From: Bacteroidales bacterium
GTDB lineage: Bacteria > Bacteroidota > Bacteroidia > Bacteroidales > UBA7332
Direction: 5' to 3'
DNA: 64,000 bases
Assembly: GCA_028687995.1 (NCBI GenBank)
Contig: JAQTZA010000001.1
Location: 372,001-436,000, forward strand
This document shows, piece by piece, positions 11,601-20,157 of the stretch (positions within the stretch are counted from its first letter, which is position 1; every line of letters starts with the position of its first letter). The translations under genes were made by a program, and so were the position numbers. The notes beneath the pieces were generated by a model that was not told the origin of the DNA, ran no database searches, and saw only the letters and a list, made by a program, of their open reading frames with translations.

Positions 11601-11875
11601 AGACCCGAAGTCGGCTTACCTTTGAGGGTTACTAGCTCGTCTTTCATTCCAACGAATGAAATTTTGAGAACAGCGGTTTTTGTATCAGGAACTTTTAGGC
11701 TAAAACGACCATCCAGATCAGTAATCGTTCCTGTGGTTGTTCCTTTAATTGTAACAGTAGCGCTAGGCAAAGCTTCACCTAAATCATCCTTTACAACTCC
11801 AGTAACAACGGTCTGAGCATTAGCATAACAAACAAAAAAGATTGTTAGCATTAATGTGCAGAGTGTTTTTCTCAT
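8672..11875 (-). CDS. SusC/RagA-family TonB-linked outer-membrane transporter
   Basis: This 1067-residue protein has a signal peptide (1-20), a carboxypeptidase-D-like regulatory domain (about 21-105), a plug domain containing the SusC signature around FVVDGFPVESI and GSRGANGVILVTTKSG, and a long beta-barrel ending in an aromatic residue (NMNF). It imports oligosaccharides together with SusD using TonB energy. It is the first gene of the susC-susD-DUF5123-esterase group and has its own candidate regulated promoter at 11929-11983. Length is normal for the family. Confidence 0.95.
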   Translation of the reverse strand: MRKTLCTLMLTIFFVCYANAQTVVTGVVKDDLGEALPSATVTIKGTTTGTITDLDGRFSLKVPDTKTAVLKISFVGMKDELVTLKGKPTSGLQIKLETNTQLLQEVVAIGYGTVKRKDITGSVSSVKASAIAAVPVSSAIEAITGKLAGVQITTTEGSPDSEMKIRVRGGGSITGDNKPLFVVDGFPVESINDIAPNDIESIDVLKDASSTAIYGSRGANGVILVTTKSGKEGKVSVNYNTFLSWKQIAKTLNVLPATDYAKWQYELALVKNDGKADSYETYFGKYSDMDLYKNVATNDWQNLVFGRTGFTSNHNLSINGGADKSKFSFSYSRIDDKAIMQRSDFSRDNLSFKYNTKISKSLAFDFSSRYASTNINGGGMNEQNEKSTSDSRLKYAMIYTPFPLRNLTSESGSSDDTELGNLFNPLTAISDNDRIQKRKTLNMAGSITWELYSNLKARSEFGYDDYRNNDQRYYGSTTYYVRNNVPAAYQNLPAIILTEDTRGTIRNTNTLNYDFKHLIGEKNHLNVMLGHEFIYTESKSMGTNVVGFPSFFNSDNAFKLTTQGVANSVDDYYYPNSKLLSFFGRLNYDYKSRYLLSATFRGDGSSRFSAGNKWGYFPSVATAWRISSEPFMESAKNWLDDLKLRISYGTAGNNNIPGGQMVQSYRSSTTTWINGFTSYWAPSKTMANPDLKWETTITRNAGVDFAMFNSKLSGTVEAYYNTTKDLLINFPVSGTGYDTQYRNMGETQNVGLEFSLNWIAIDKKDFGLTFSGNIGFNQNKINSLGIMSDFGAMSGWASTEVGTDYWISKGGSVGKMYGYQSDGRYEVSDFSGYNASTNKWTLNDGVVDCSGIVGTLRPGSMKLKNINGTTNVVDANDKTIIGDANPLHTGGFAISSRFKSFDLGVNFNWSYGNDVYNANKIEYTTTSKYQYRNMITTMGDGQRWTNLTSDGLISNDPAQLAAMNANTTMWSPETKQFVFSDWAVEDGSFLRLNTVTLGYTLPNRLVRKIRIQNLRFYVTGYNLYCWTNYSGFDPEVSTRRQTNLTPGVDYSAYPKSRQFSVGLNMNF

Positions 11876-11928
11876 AATACTTAGATTTTAAAGTTAATAA
11901 CAATAGTTGCTAAATCGCAAATAGCATA

Positions 11929-11983
11929 CAAAGCAACCTTAAAAAGCAAAAAAACATGTGCAGATTCCGGTAAAGAAGGTGTA
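11929..11983 (-). promoter_or_regulatory. Candidate HTCS-dependent promoter of susC
   Basis: Read on the minus strand, half-sites TACACC (starting 11983) and TGCACA (starting 11962) are 21 bp apart. The -7-like element TTGCTTTG (7 of 8 matches to TAnnTTTG, at 11936-11929) begins exactly 26 bp after the second half-site. No -33 TTTG is present, as expected for an activator-dependent promoter. The same geometry is seen at 24798, 25026 and 34380. Confidence 0.6.
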
Positions 11984-12094
11984 CTTTTTGAATAAATCTC
12001 TACAAAGAATAAATCGGCACTAACATTGCCTTATTTTTGTGTTCATGGTTCAAAAAAAACTATTTACTGTGTCAAAAAAGAGTATTAAAGATAT

Positions 12095-12865
12095 TTATTT
12101 TAATTCACTTTTAAGCAACCCTAACGCCTTTAAACTTATTACCGCCTGATAAGCAAAACGGCGAGCCCCTTCTTGTTTCAGGTGTGTGTCATCATTTACA
12201 ACATAAACGATCTCTTTGGATTTCTCTGGACCTAGAGTTTCGACTAACTGCTGTGTCGAACTTGTCAAATCGACCAATGGAACCGACAAATCTACCGCTA
12301 CCTTTTTCATTGCTGATACATAATTGAGGCTCGAATCTTTTTCTGAATTTATCGACAAATTGTGCATTGCTTTTGGGGTAAGATGCTGATTCTCGAAATA
12401 GCGTCGGACAACTGGAGTAAACAGAATTGGAATTGCTCCTCGGTCGCGAGCCTCTTTCGCATACTTTTGGAGAAAAAAGCTATACTGACCATACGGCGCT
12501 GTACCACGTGCAGTGGTATCATTTTCATCTGTATCCAATCCGTTGTTTTTCTCGTCATTGTGCCCAAATTGAATAAAAACATAATCGCCGGGGTTAAGCT
12601 GGTTGCGCAACTTAGTCCATACTTCGTAGTAAAACGATTTAGAGCTTCGCCCGTTTCGAGCAGAATTGATTATTTCAACATCACTTTTTAAGAATTCTGG
12701 AAACAGTTGACACCAACCTCGCTGTTCGTTGACACCACTAAATTTAACGGTATCGTAATTGGCCATGGTGGAATCACCGATGGAGAAGATACGTGGTTTT
12801 GTGCTCCAAGAAACTAAAAATACGCTCAGAGATATGATTCCCAGGATAATAATTCTACTGTTCAT
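12095..12865 (-). CDS. SGNH-hydrolase, rhamnogalacturonan acetylesterase-like (CE12)
   Basis: The start at 12865 is chosen over the open frame start at 12898: it gives a clean signal peptide and lies 2 bp after the stop of the preceding pectinesterase gene. Block I is IGDST (Ser32), block III is FGHNDEKN and block V is DDTHLKQEG, which supplies the catalytic Asp and His. This is the arrangement of CE12 rhamnogalacturonan/pectin acetylesterases. It would remove acetyl groups from pectin backbones in the periplasm or outside the cell. It is the last gene of the six-gene enzyme operon beginning at 19835. There is no T9SS domain. Confidence 0.9.
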   Translation of the reverse strand: MNSRIIILGIISLSVFLVSWSTKPRIFSIGDSTMANYDTVKFSGVNEQRGWCQLFPEFLKSDVEIINSARNGRSSKSFYYEVWTKLRNQLNPGDYVFIQFGHNDEKNNGLDTDENDTTARGTAPYGQYSFFLQKYAKEARDRGAIPILFTPVVRRYFENQHLTPKAMHNLSINSEKDSSLNYVSAMKKVAVDLSVPLVDLTSSTQQLVETLGPEKSKEIVYVVNDDTHLKQEGARRFAYQAVISLKALGLLKSELK

Positions 12866-12867
12866 AA

Positions 12868-13833
12868 TTATTTGTTTGTCGCTTTCTGAGGATTCCAATT
12901 ATCAAAACCTCTCATCACATTTTCTAGAGTATATTCTGAAGCCTCATTTTTGGTCAACGTTCTTATCCAAGATACACGTGCTGAAGTATTTGCGCCTTCT
13001 CCTTTGTTGTTGTATTCCATAAATCTAGCACTTTTCTCGTTCTCTATTTTATCCCAATTGTGCCATCCTGTTTCTCTGATTTCATTAGGAAGAGTACAGT
13101 TCATGAACAAAACCATTGCATACGCACGCCAAGGACGACCCAAATATTCGGCTGTGACAGTACTATCTGCCATACGGATATTGCAATTATTGAAAATGTA
13201 ACCATATTTAATATTCTGAGGTGTACTCGCCGCAGTAATGTAAGAATTACGTTTACATACGATTTCACACCCTTCGAACCAAGCAGTTGACGGACCAAAA
13301 ATAAAATCAGTTGTTCCTTCGATATAACAATTGAGGAAGTATTGGCGCATATTTTCTCTGCCAGCATATATCGTATCTTGATTCCCCAAGAATTTGCAAT
13401 TAATAAATATGACCCTGTCTCCTTCTACGTGAAGAGCTACCGCCTGACCCAACTGTGCTGCTGAGTTTTCGACTGTTAGATTCTCCATCGTGATATCGTT
13501 TCCACAAATTTTCATAGAAAAAGTACGAAACGTTCCCATTTTATTGATATTGGCGTGATCGTCATAATTGATAATCGTTTTATCGCGATCCTCTCCAATC
13601 AAATGAATATTGCAGCAATAAGTAGGAATCAAAAGCTTTTCTTTGTAAAATCCCTTTTTAATAAATATCGTCACAATACCTGATGGATTGAAAGCCCGAA
13701 CCGAATCAATCGCTTGCTGTATATTTCTGAAATTGCCAGTTCCATTGCGATCAACCACAATATCGTATTTGGGTTGCTGACAATAAAGTGCCGAACTAAA
13801 TAGACAAAGAAGTACTAAAATGACGCTTTTCAT
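12868..13833 (-). CDS. Pectin methylesterase (CE8)
   Basis: This single-domain pectinesterase of 321 residues has a signal peptide (1-18) and an N-terminal VDRNGTGNFRNIQQAID block. The family signature with GQAVAL is followed by NQDTI (catalytic Asp153), TDFIFG (Asp176, nucleophile) and the LGRPW motif near residue 230. It hydrolyses the methyl esters of homogalacturonan, which makes the chain a substrate for the neighbouring pectate lyases. It lies 3 bp after the PL1 gene upstream and 2 bp before the acetylesterase, so translation is probably coupled. It lacks the Ig-like and T9SS domains of the second CE8 enzyme at 21435, suggesting a different cellular location. Confidence 0.93.
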   Translation of the reverse strand: MKSVILVLLCLFSSALYCQQPKYDIVVDRNGTGNFRNIQQAIDSVRAFNPSGIVTIFIKKGFYKEKLLIPTYCCNIHLIGEDRDKTIINYDDHANINKMGTFRTFSMKICGNDITMENLTVENSAAQLGQAVALHVEGDRVIFINCKFLGNQDTIYAGRENMRQYFLNCYIEGTTDFIFGPSTAWFEGCEIVCKRNSYITAASTPQNIKYGYIFNNCNIRMADSTVTAEYLGRPWRAYAMVLFMNCTLPNEIRETGWHNWDKIENEKSARFMEYNNKGEGANTSARVSWIRTLTKNEASEYTLENVMRGFDNWNPQKATNK

Positions 13834-13836
13834 GAT

Positions 13837-15243
13837 TTACTCCTTTTTACTTTTCTTATTGACATTGGGTTTATCAACATTTGGCTGCACGAGACTATTC
13901 AGATAAACCTCCAAGAAGGTATATCCTTCCGAATTTATATCTTTTGCATTTTTCCCCGGAAAATTCTTTTCCAACCAACCATCAGGAATTCCGTCTGAAT
14001 TACAATCGGATAACAATTCTCCCATTCTATAGTCAGGCCAACCGCCAACATCGGTTTGCGAATCTATCAGTCCTGATTTTCCTGAAAGAGAACCTTTGTA
14101 TTGATTCACACCTGTTTCAACCTCTTTTACTATTCGAGCATCCACTACATCTCGTTTAAACGATGCTCCAGCAAACAACAAAACCTTTAAATATGCATCC
14201 GTTGCCTTTTCGATTTTTACAGGTGTACATTCAAATGGAACAGTAGCTTTACAGTCAGAGATATTAACACCTTTTACAAAATCTACTCCTTTCCAATTAT
14301 TTTTGGTTACATCCGGAAAACCAACTACATAATTATTTTCTATAAAATATTTTCCATAGCCCGGAGGACATAACGATGGGTTTGCATCCATATCGATGTT
14401 AGTAATACGTCGTCGAATGGTCGATTTCGTGGCATCACCAGCTTTAAAATAATTGGCGACTATGTTAAATTTGCCACTTTCGCCACCATAAGAGCTATTC
14501 TCGCCCCAATTATAAATCACATTATTACAAAAGTCAACTCTCTCTTCGTCCAATGAGTTATTGTATTTTAATCCAGCACGGCGTAAACCATTGAATCTCG
14601 GATTGCGGCTGCTATGATCGGCAATCAGATTATGATGGAAAGAGGCATTTTTACCACCCCATATTCCTCCATATCCGTGTGCACCTTTCGGATGTTCCGA
14701 ATTATTGAGAGACTCAGAAATGATGCACCACTGCATTGTGAAATTTTCATTTGAATAAAATGAAGCACATTCGTCAACCGACCAACTGGCTGAGCAATGA
14801 TCGATAATGATATTTTTATGATCTCTTCCACCCAATGCATCGGGATCGTGATTTTTGACCAAATCGCCTAATCTAAACCGCATAAAACGAATAATCACAT
14901 TGTTGGTATTAATAAACAGGTCATTATCTTTTATACAAATACCATCTCCTGGAGCACTTTGGCCTGCAATTGTAACAGAATCATTTTTAATGGATAGCGT
15001 CTTGGTTAGGCTAATTAATCCAGATACTTTAAACAAAATTATTCGAGATCCTTTTTGATTGACGGCCCAACGAAATGTTCCTTTTGAGCCATCATCAGCT
15101 AGTGAAGTAACGTATAATACTTTCCCACCTCTTCCTCCTGTGGTATACATACCACCACCTTCAGCGCCAGGGAATGCAGGAATTTGTGCCTGAATATATA
15201 AACTGATGAAAAGAAATAGTAGAAGGATTATTTTTGATTTCAT
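13837..15243 (-). CDS. Pectate lyase, PL1 family, no T9SS domain
   Basis: The mature protein opens with the FPGAEGGGMYTTGGRGG block typical of a PL1 subgroup in Bacteroidetes. The beta-helix core carries DHCSASWSVDE, the HGYGGIWGG block and the SRNPRFNG block with the likely catalytic Arg. It would cleave de-esterified homogalacturonan by beta-elimination with Ca2+. At 468 residues it ends in a Lys/Asn-rich tail with no T9SS domain, unlike its paralogue immediately upstream (15251-16948), with which it shares the same block order. A signal peptide (1-19) sends it at least to the periplasm. The 3- and 7-bp gaps on either side place it within the operon. Confidence 0.93.
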   Translation of the reverse strand: MKSKIILLLFLFISLYIQAQIPAFPGAEGGGMYTTGGRGGKVLYVTSLADDGSKGTFRWAVNQKGSRIILFKVSGLISLTKTLSIKNDSVTIAGQSAPGDGICIKDNDLFINTNNVIIRFMRFRLGDLVKNHDPDALGGRDHKNIIIDHCSASWSVDECASFYSNENFTMQWCIISESLNNSEHPKGAHGYGGIWGGKNASFHHNLIADHSSRNPRFNGLRRAGLKYNNSLDEERVDFCNNVIYNWGENSSYGGESGKFNIVANYFKAGDATKSTIRRRITNIDMDANPSLCPPGYGKYFIENNYVVGFPDVTKNNWKGVDFVKGVNISDCKATVPFECTPVKIEKATDAYLKVLLFAGASFKRDVVDARIVKEVETGVNQYKGSLSGKSGLIDSQTDVGGWPDYRMGELLSDCNSDGIPDGWLEKNFPGKNAKDINSEGYTFLEVYLNSLVQPNVDKPNVNKKSKKE

Positions 15244-15250
15244 TGATGTG

Positions 15251-16948
15251 TTATTTAATCATTAGTTTTGATGTGTATGAAGATCCTTTTTGTATTTCGC
15301 ATTTTACAATGTATATTCCTCTCGGAACTCCTTTTAATGAAAGAACCACCATATTATCAGTAACTAGTTCATTCTTCAACAAAACTCCATCGGTAGAGAT
15401 GATTTGTATTTTTGTCAGAAGTTTGGGAGTTTTAATATGAATTTCATCGCCTACTTTCAGAGGATTTGGGTACATTAAAAAGGATTCATCTCTTTTTTCA
15501 CTGACTGACGAAAGTTCTAAATTCACTACAGACTCGACTAATTCATTCAAATAAACCTCTAAATTAGTATAGATTATACTTAGATTGTATCCATTACCAT
15601 CTGCCAAAGCAGTATTCAGTCCATTCTTAATCTCCCAAGAGTCAGGCATTCCATCACCATCAGAATCAACAGGAACAGATGCTAAATCGTAATTGTAAGC
15701 AGGCCAGCCACCCACATCTTTTTGAGAATCGATAAAACCTCCTGTGCTACCATTACTACCAGCAGTGCAACTGACCGTTCCATTTAAAATATTTCTGACA
15801 ATTCGTTTATCCACACTATCTCTACGCAGACTGGCTCCAGCATACGAAGTTACACTATTATAAGCTTCATTTGCAGACTGAACTGTTAATTGTGGAATGG
15901 CAAATGGAGTTGAAGAAGTAATATCATTTATGCTTTTTGCACCAAGATTTACGGGTTGAAACCCAATCGAATTATCGTTTGTTACTGCACTATAATTGTG
16001 CATCACATTCCCATTTAGGTAAAACACCCCCCAAATTCCTGCGGGTTGGCTATTAGAGCCATCATCACCATTTGGACTAAAAATTCTATAACTTACAACA
16101 CCCGTACTGCGTGCAATACCTGACCGATAATAATTATTCAAAATATTATATGAGCCACCTTCGCCGGCATAACCACTATTGCCGCCCCAATTATAAATTA
16201 CATTATTTACGAAATTCACTTTTTGTGTTGAAGGACTATTCGTATATCTACTTCCACAAAAACGCGGATTGCGACTATCGTGAAAAGCAAGAATATTGTG
16301 ATGAAATGAGGCAGGTTCTCCACCCCATATACCACCATAACCATGTGCTCCTTTAGAGTGCACAGAATTTCTCATACTCTCTGCCATAATACACCACTGA
16401 AGCGTGAAATTCTGATTATCATAGAATGATGAACATTCGTCGATATTCCAGCTCATGGAGCAATGGTCGATGATAATATTTGAAAGATTACGTCCCCAAA
16501 TCGCATCTGCGCCATCCCATCCGTACGCCGTATTACCGGCCAATTTATCTGCCGCTGCGGCTTCGTCTCCCATTCTGAATCTCATGAAACGAATAATAAC
16601 GTTACTCGCTTGCACTACAACAGGGTAATTTTTCAAACAAATTCCATCACCTGGCGCAGTTTGGCCAGCAACAGTTAGATTTCCGTTTTTAATTCGCAAT
16701 TCTGAAGTCAAAGGAATAAGACCCGCTACTTTAAAAAGAACTGTTCGAGCACCAGTTTGATTTATCGCCCAACGAAAAGTACCAATAGATCCATCATCTG
16801 TCAATTTGGTCACATATAATACTGACCCTCCTCTTCCTCCAGTGGTAAACATGCCATCGCCTTCCGCTCCAGGAAAGGAGACGGTTTGCGCTTGCATTAG
16901 ACTTATTGCAGAAATAAAAATCAAGAAGATGATTGTATATCTTTTCAT
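15251..16948 (-). CDS. Pectate lyase, PL1 family, with T9SS sorting domain
   Basis: This is a paralogue of the next gene in the operon (same FPGAEG..TTGGRGG opening, DHCSMSWNIDE, HGYGGIWGG and SRNPRF blocks). It carries about 90 extra C-terminal residues: a linker and a type A T9SS sorting domain (YPNPLKVGDEI... through LMIK at the end). It should therefore be a cell-surface or released enzyme, while its paralogue stays inside. The start at 16948 (MKRYTII) is preferred to the upstream Met at 16957 because it directly begins the signal peptide. An Asp-rich stretch, DSDGDGMPDSWE, near residue 440 looks like a Ca2+-binding loop of the thrombospondin type 3 kind. Confidence 0.93.
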   Translation of the reverse strand: MKRYTIIFLIFISAISLMQAQTVSFPGAEGDGMFTTGGRGGSVLYVTKLTDDGSIGTFRWAINQTGARTVLFKVAGLIPLTSELRIKNGNLTVAGQTAPGDGICLKNYPVVVQASNVIIRFMRFRMGDEAAAADKLAGNTAYGWDGADAIWGRNLSNIIIDHCSMSWNIDECSSFYDNQNFTLQWCIMAESMRNSVHSKGAHGYGGIWGGEPASFHHNILAFHDSRNPRFCGSRYTNSPSTQKVNFVNNVIYNWGGNSGYAGEGGSYNILNNYYRSGIARSTGVVSYRIFSPNGDDGSNSQPAGIWGVFYLNGNVMHNYSAVTNDNSIGFQPVNLGAKSINDITSSTPFAIPQLTVQSANEAYNSVTSYAGASLRRDSVDKRIVRNILNGTVSCTAGSNGSTGGFIDSQKDVGGWPAYNYDLASVPVDSDGDGMPDSWEIKNGLNTALADGNGYNLSIIYTNLEVYLNELVESVVNLELSSVSEKRDESFLMYPNPLKVGDEIHIKTPKLLTKIQIISTDGVLLKNELVTDNMVVLSLKGVPRGIYIVKCEIQKGSSYTSKLMIK

Positions 16949-16986
16949 CAAGAGCATAAATGACTAAATTTTTCAGAAATATTGAA

Positions 16987-18162
16987 TTACTTCTTAAGCA
17001 AAGTACTTACCATAATAAACGGCCCGACTGCTTTTGGATCGTTTTCACGTATTGGTTCAGTGATGTAGTATTGGTAACTCCCATCACGATATTTTGGTTC
17101 TCCACCCAAACCTGCTACAGAGCAAGCATCGGTTAAAGAGATTGTTCCATCGATATTTTTGTGGATAAATCGTTTCACAAATTGATTATATGCTTTTGTC
17201 CCTTTTTTCAGAAACGATTTTGGCAAATACCCTTTTTGACCACCTTTCACCCAAGTATAAATAAACATGGCTGAACCAGAAGATTCAACGTAATTACCTT
17301 CTTCACCAACTTTGTCAGTCACCTGATACCACATTCCAGTTTTTGGATCACGGTATTTTTCAATTGATTTGCACAAATCGGTCAGAATTTTAATTATTTC
17401 TGGTCGCTTAATATGATCTTTCGGCAGAAAATCAAGAACATCCACCAGAGCCATCATATACCATCCCATACTCCGTGACCAAAAATTTGGAGAACAACCT
17501 GTTTGAGAATCTGCCCATTTTTGCTCACGGCTTTCGTCCCATCCGTGATAATAGAGTCCTGTTTTCTCATCATACAGATGTTTATGAATCAGTATAATCT
17601 GTTTGGCTACATCATCAAAAATATCGTCTCCACCATAACGATGAGCATACTCTGCTAAAAATGGAGATCCCATGTATAATCCATCTAACCACATTTGGTT
17701 AGGGTAAATCTTTTTGTGCCAAAAACCACCTTCTGAAGTTCGGGGATGTGTTATCATTTGACTACGCAACAAATCGATTGCCTTCTTAAGTTTTTTCTCT
17801 TTGGTAATATCATATAAATCAAACAGCATTTTCCCTGAATTTAATTTATCGATATTATAGTCCGAAAGTTTATATCTAGTGATATTTCCATCGGACGAAA
17901 TGATGGTATCAGCGTAACTTTTTACGTAATTGAGATATTTTGAATTTTGCGTAATACGCCATACGTCCAAAATCGCACCCAATTCTAAGCCATTGCAATA
18001 GTCCCACTTTGGTTTTTTAGCAAAGTCAGTCATCCAACTTTCTGGCATGCGTTTCATTTCCGAATCGGTCATCCATTGATAGTACGGTTGTTTTGCTTCA
18101 ACTCCTGTTATTGCTATTAATAAGCAAAAAAGAAGTACAATTAACTGTTTGTTTTTACTCAT
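16987..18162 (-). CDS. GH105 unsaturated galacturonyl/rhamnogalacturonyl hydrolase
   Basis: The 391-residue protein has an (alpha/alpha)6-barrel pattern, with the catalytic Asp160 in MWLDGLYMG and the FWSRSMGWYMMAL block characteristic of GH105 (YteR/YesR type). It releases the 4,5-unsaturated uronate that lyases leave on the non-reducing end of pectin oligosaccharides. A signal peptide (1-23) makes it periplasmic. Its start codon overlaps the stop of the GH28 gene by 4 bp (ATGA), indicating translational coupling. Length is normal. Confidence 0.93.
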   Translation of the reverse strand: MSKNKQLIVLLFCLLIAITGVEAKQPYYQWMTDSEMKRMPESWMTDFAKKPKWDYCNGLELGAILDVWRITQNSKYLNYVKSYADTIISSDGNITRYKLSDYNIDKLNSGKMLFDLYDITKEKKLKKAIDLLRSQMITHPRTSEGGFWHKKIYPNQMWLDGLYMGSPFLAEYAHRYGGDDIFDDVAKQIILIHKHLYDEKTGLYYHGWDESREQKWADSQTGCSPNFWSRSMGWYMMALVDVLDFLPKDHIKRPEIIKILTDLCKSIEKYRDPKTGMWYQVTDKVGEEGNYVESSGSAMFIYTWVKGGQKGYLPKSFLKKGTKAYNQFVKRFIHKNIDGTISLTDACSVAGLGGEPKYRDGSYQYYITEPIRENDPKAVGPFIMVSTLLKK

Positions 18163-19835
18163 TTGAATACTATATTATCGTATTTTACTTCAGAGGATAC
18201 CGAAATCTGACTCTTGTTTTCAAGATTTGAAGGCAACCTAATATTTCGTGTTTTGTCACCAGTTATCTCAATTGGCTTTGCCAAATTTGCAGGAAACCCA
18301 ATCTTAAGTGCTTTGAAATTCTTCACATTATTGAGTATAAATGCAGGTCCTTCGGTAGGTTTTACACTTACATTTTTAAATAATACACCGTCTGATTCTA
18401 CAATTTCAGCACCATAGCGTGATGTGAAAAAACCATTTTCAAGAACTATGTTTGATATATTCATTTCAGGCAATCCATTGAAAAACAGTGCTCTTCTCGC
18501 ATTTTTTGATACTATGTTTTTTACAAATATATTACGAAAACACGGAGTTTCTTCAGTTACAGGAATATTCTGTGAAGAGGGTGCAATTTTCACGCTATCA
18601 CTTAAAGATTCAGAGGCAGATTTACCACCATAATACAAATCAAATAAAAATGAATCAGTAGCAATATCAGACATGTTTATATTATTAATATAAATATTTT
18701 CGACAACTCCTCCTCTACCTCTACAGCTCTTGAATCGTAATCCAACATCTGTACCCAGAAACTGACAGTTATTAACTGAAATATTGCGAACGCCACCCGA
18801 CATTTCACTTCCTACTACAAAACCACCGTGTCCTTGAAAAACTCTGCAATTATCAACAATTACGTTTTCGGTTGCTCTGGCTCTTTTTCGGCCTACTTCA
18901 TCTTTCCCCGATTTTATACAAATACCATCGTCACCGACATCAAATGTACTGTTTACAATGAGTACATTTTTGCACGATTCAAGATCTAAACCATCACCAT
19001 TTTGAGCATACGCCGGATTGCGAGCAAAAACATTATCGATAATCACATTCTCACACAACAACGGATGAAGATTCCAACTTGGTGAATTTTCGAAAAGAAC
19101 ACCTTGTAATAGCACATTCTTGCACTCAATAAAACTGACCATCACTGGTCGAAGAAAATCCTTGACATCGAGCCACTCTTGCTCCGATAAATTTCCACGG
19201 GGAACATTCATATCACTTATTTGCTGTCCCTTATATGATTTCTCAGATGGATACCAATAGTTTTTTTCCTTTAAAATTCCACCTAATTTGGTAACCATCT
19301 TCCATTGATCTTCTGAAACCTTTGATTTTTTCAGAGGGCGCCATGCATGACCTGAGCCATTGACAGTACCCTCTCCCGTGATAGAGACATTGATTAAATC
19401 CTTGCCGCTAATCGGAGATTGGCATCGTTTGGTATCCACTCCTTCAAATATTGTATTTACAAGTGGATATAAGTCAAAATTAGGTGAAAAAACAATAATT
19501 GCTCCCTTATCTAAATGCAAATCTATATTTGATTTAAAAACGATAGGTCCAGTCAACCAAACACCAGATGGAACTGTTAAATGACCTCCTCCTTTATTAG
19601 AAAGATGTTCAATCGCTTTTTGAAAATTTTCAGTATTAAGTGTTGTACCGTCACCTTTTGCACCAAAATCTTTAATAGACACAGTCACGGAAGGAATTAC
19701 TGGAAGTGGGACTTCACTCATTTGAAATGGTAACTTCTTGTACAGATATGAATATTTATTTTCTGCAGCTTTCATAACGGTTACTGAAATAGCTACAAAC
19801 AATAAATAGACGATAACTCCTTTGAATAGATTCAT
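18159..19835 (-). CDS. GH28 polygalacturonase
   Basis: The protein has 558 residues, a signal peptide, then an N-terminal SIKDFGAKGDGTTLNTENF block and a beta-helix with the GH28 catalytic set: NGDGLDLES, VGDDGICIKSG (Asp302/Asp303) and GHGGFVVGSEMSGG. It hydrolyses alpha-1,4-galacturonan or rhamnogalacturonan linkages, probably in the periplasm because no T9SS domain is present. It is the first gene of the six-gene enzyme operon running down to 12095. A possible weak version of the shared promoter architecture lies upstream at 19976-20030. Confidence 0.93.
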   Translation of the reverse strand: MNLFKGVIVYLLFVAISVTVMKAAENKYSYLYKKLPFQMSEVPLPVIPSVTVSIKDFGAKGDGTTLNTENFQKAIEHLSNKGGGHLTVPSGVWLTGPIVFKSNIDLHLDKGAIIVFSPNFDLYPLVNTIFEGVDTKRCQSPISGKDLINVSITGEGTVNGSGHAWRPLKKSKVSEDQWKMVTKLGGILKEKNYWYPSEKSYKGQQISDMNVPRGNLSEQEWLDVKDFLRPVMVSFIECKNVLLQGVLFENSPSWNLHPLLCENVIIDNVFARNPAYAQNGDGLDLESCKNVLIVNSTFDVGDDGICIKSGKDEVGRKRARATENVIVDNCRVFQGHGGFVVGSEMSGGVRNISVNNCQFLGTDVGLRFKSCRGRGGVVENIYINNINMSDIATDSFLFDLYYGGKSASESLSDSVKIAPSSQNIPVTEETPCFRNIFVKNIVSKNARRALFFNGLPEMNISNIVLENGFFTSRYGAEIVESDGVLFKNVSVKPTEGPAFILNNVKNFKALKIGFPANLAKPIEITGDKTRNIRLPSNLENKSQISVSSEVKYDNIVFK

Positions 19836-20157
19836 GGTAAATTGAAATTATGTATTATAATAAATTGAAACCTTTTTACTAAAATAGAATATGCCCTCAC
19901 AATGCAAATCGTAAATACGTATTGAATTTGAAAAACGACATTGCAATTCGATGAATGCCTTTATCGAAACCGAGTGCAAGATATATCAATCAAAAAAAGT
20001 CGATGTGGGAAAAATTGATTTATAATGGGGAGAATTTGACAATTAGCAATTTGTCGTCTGAAAATGACATATTATTAGATAAATTTGCATAAAATGATTC
20101 AATACATTAGTTCTTAACAATGTACACACATTCTTCAATCTGTTAATTTTCAAAACT
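19836..20157. other. Divergent intergenic region, GH28 operon / DUF4861 gene
   Basis: This 322-bp gap separates divergent genes and must hold promoters in both directions. For the plus strand there is a perfect -7 element TAAATTTG at 20080-20087; a small inverted repeat (GACAA 20038-20042 / TTGTC 20051-20055) lies just upstream. It does not show the TCCACA-type pair found at other locus promoters. I see no coding sequence. Confidence 0.5.
19976..20030 (-). promoter_or_regulatory. Weak candidate HTCS-dependent promoter of the GH28 operon
   Basis: On the minus strand CCCACA begins at 20009, and 26 bp later TATCTTGC (6 of 8 matches to TAnnTTTG) begins at 19983. The distal half-site position (20030) reads CCCCAT, a poor match. 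The geometry is the same as in the stronger copies, but the matches are weaker and chance is possible. Confidence 0.3.

Noticed and set aside
20033-20087. Sixth strong copy of the HTCS-type promoter before the DUF4861 gene
   Set aside because: The -7 element is perfect, but the expected half-site positions read AATTTG and TCGTCT, which do not match.
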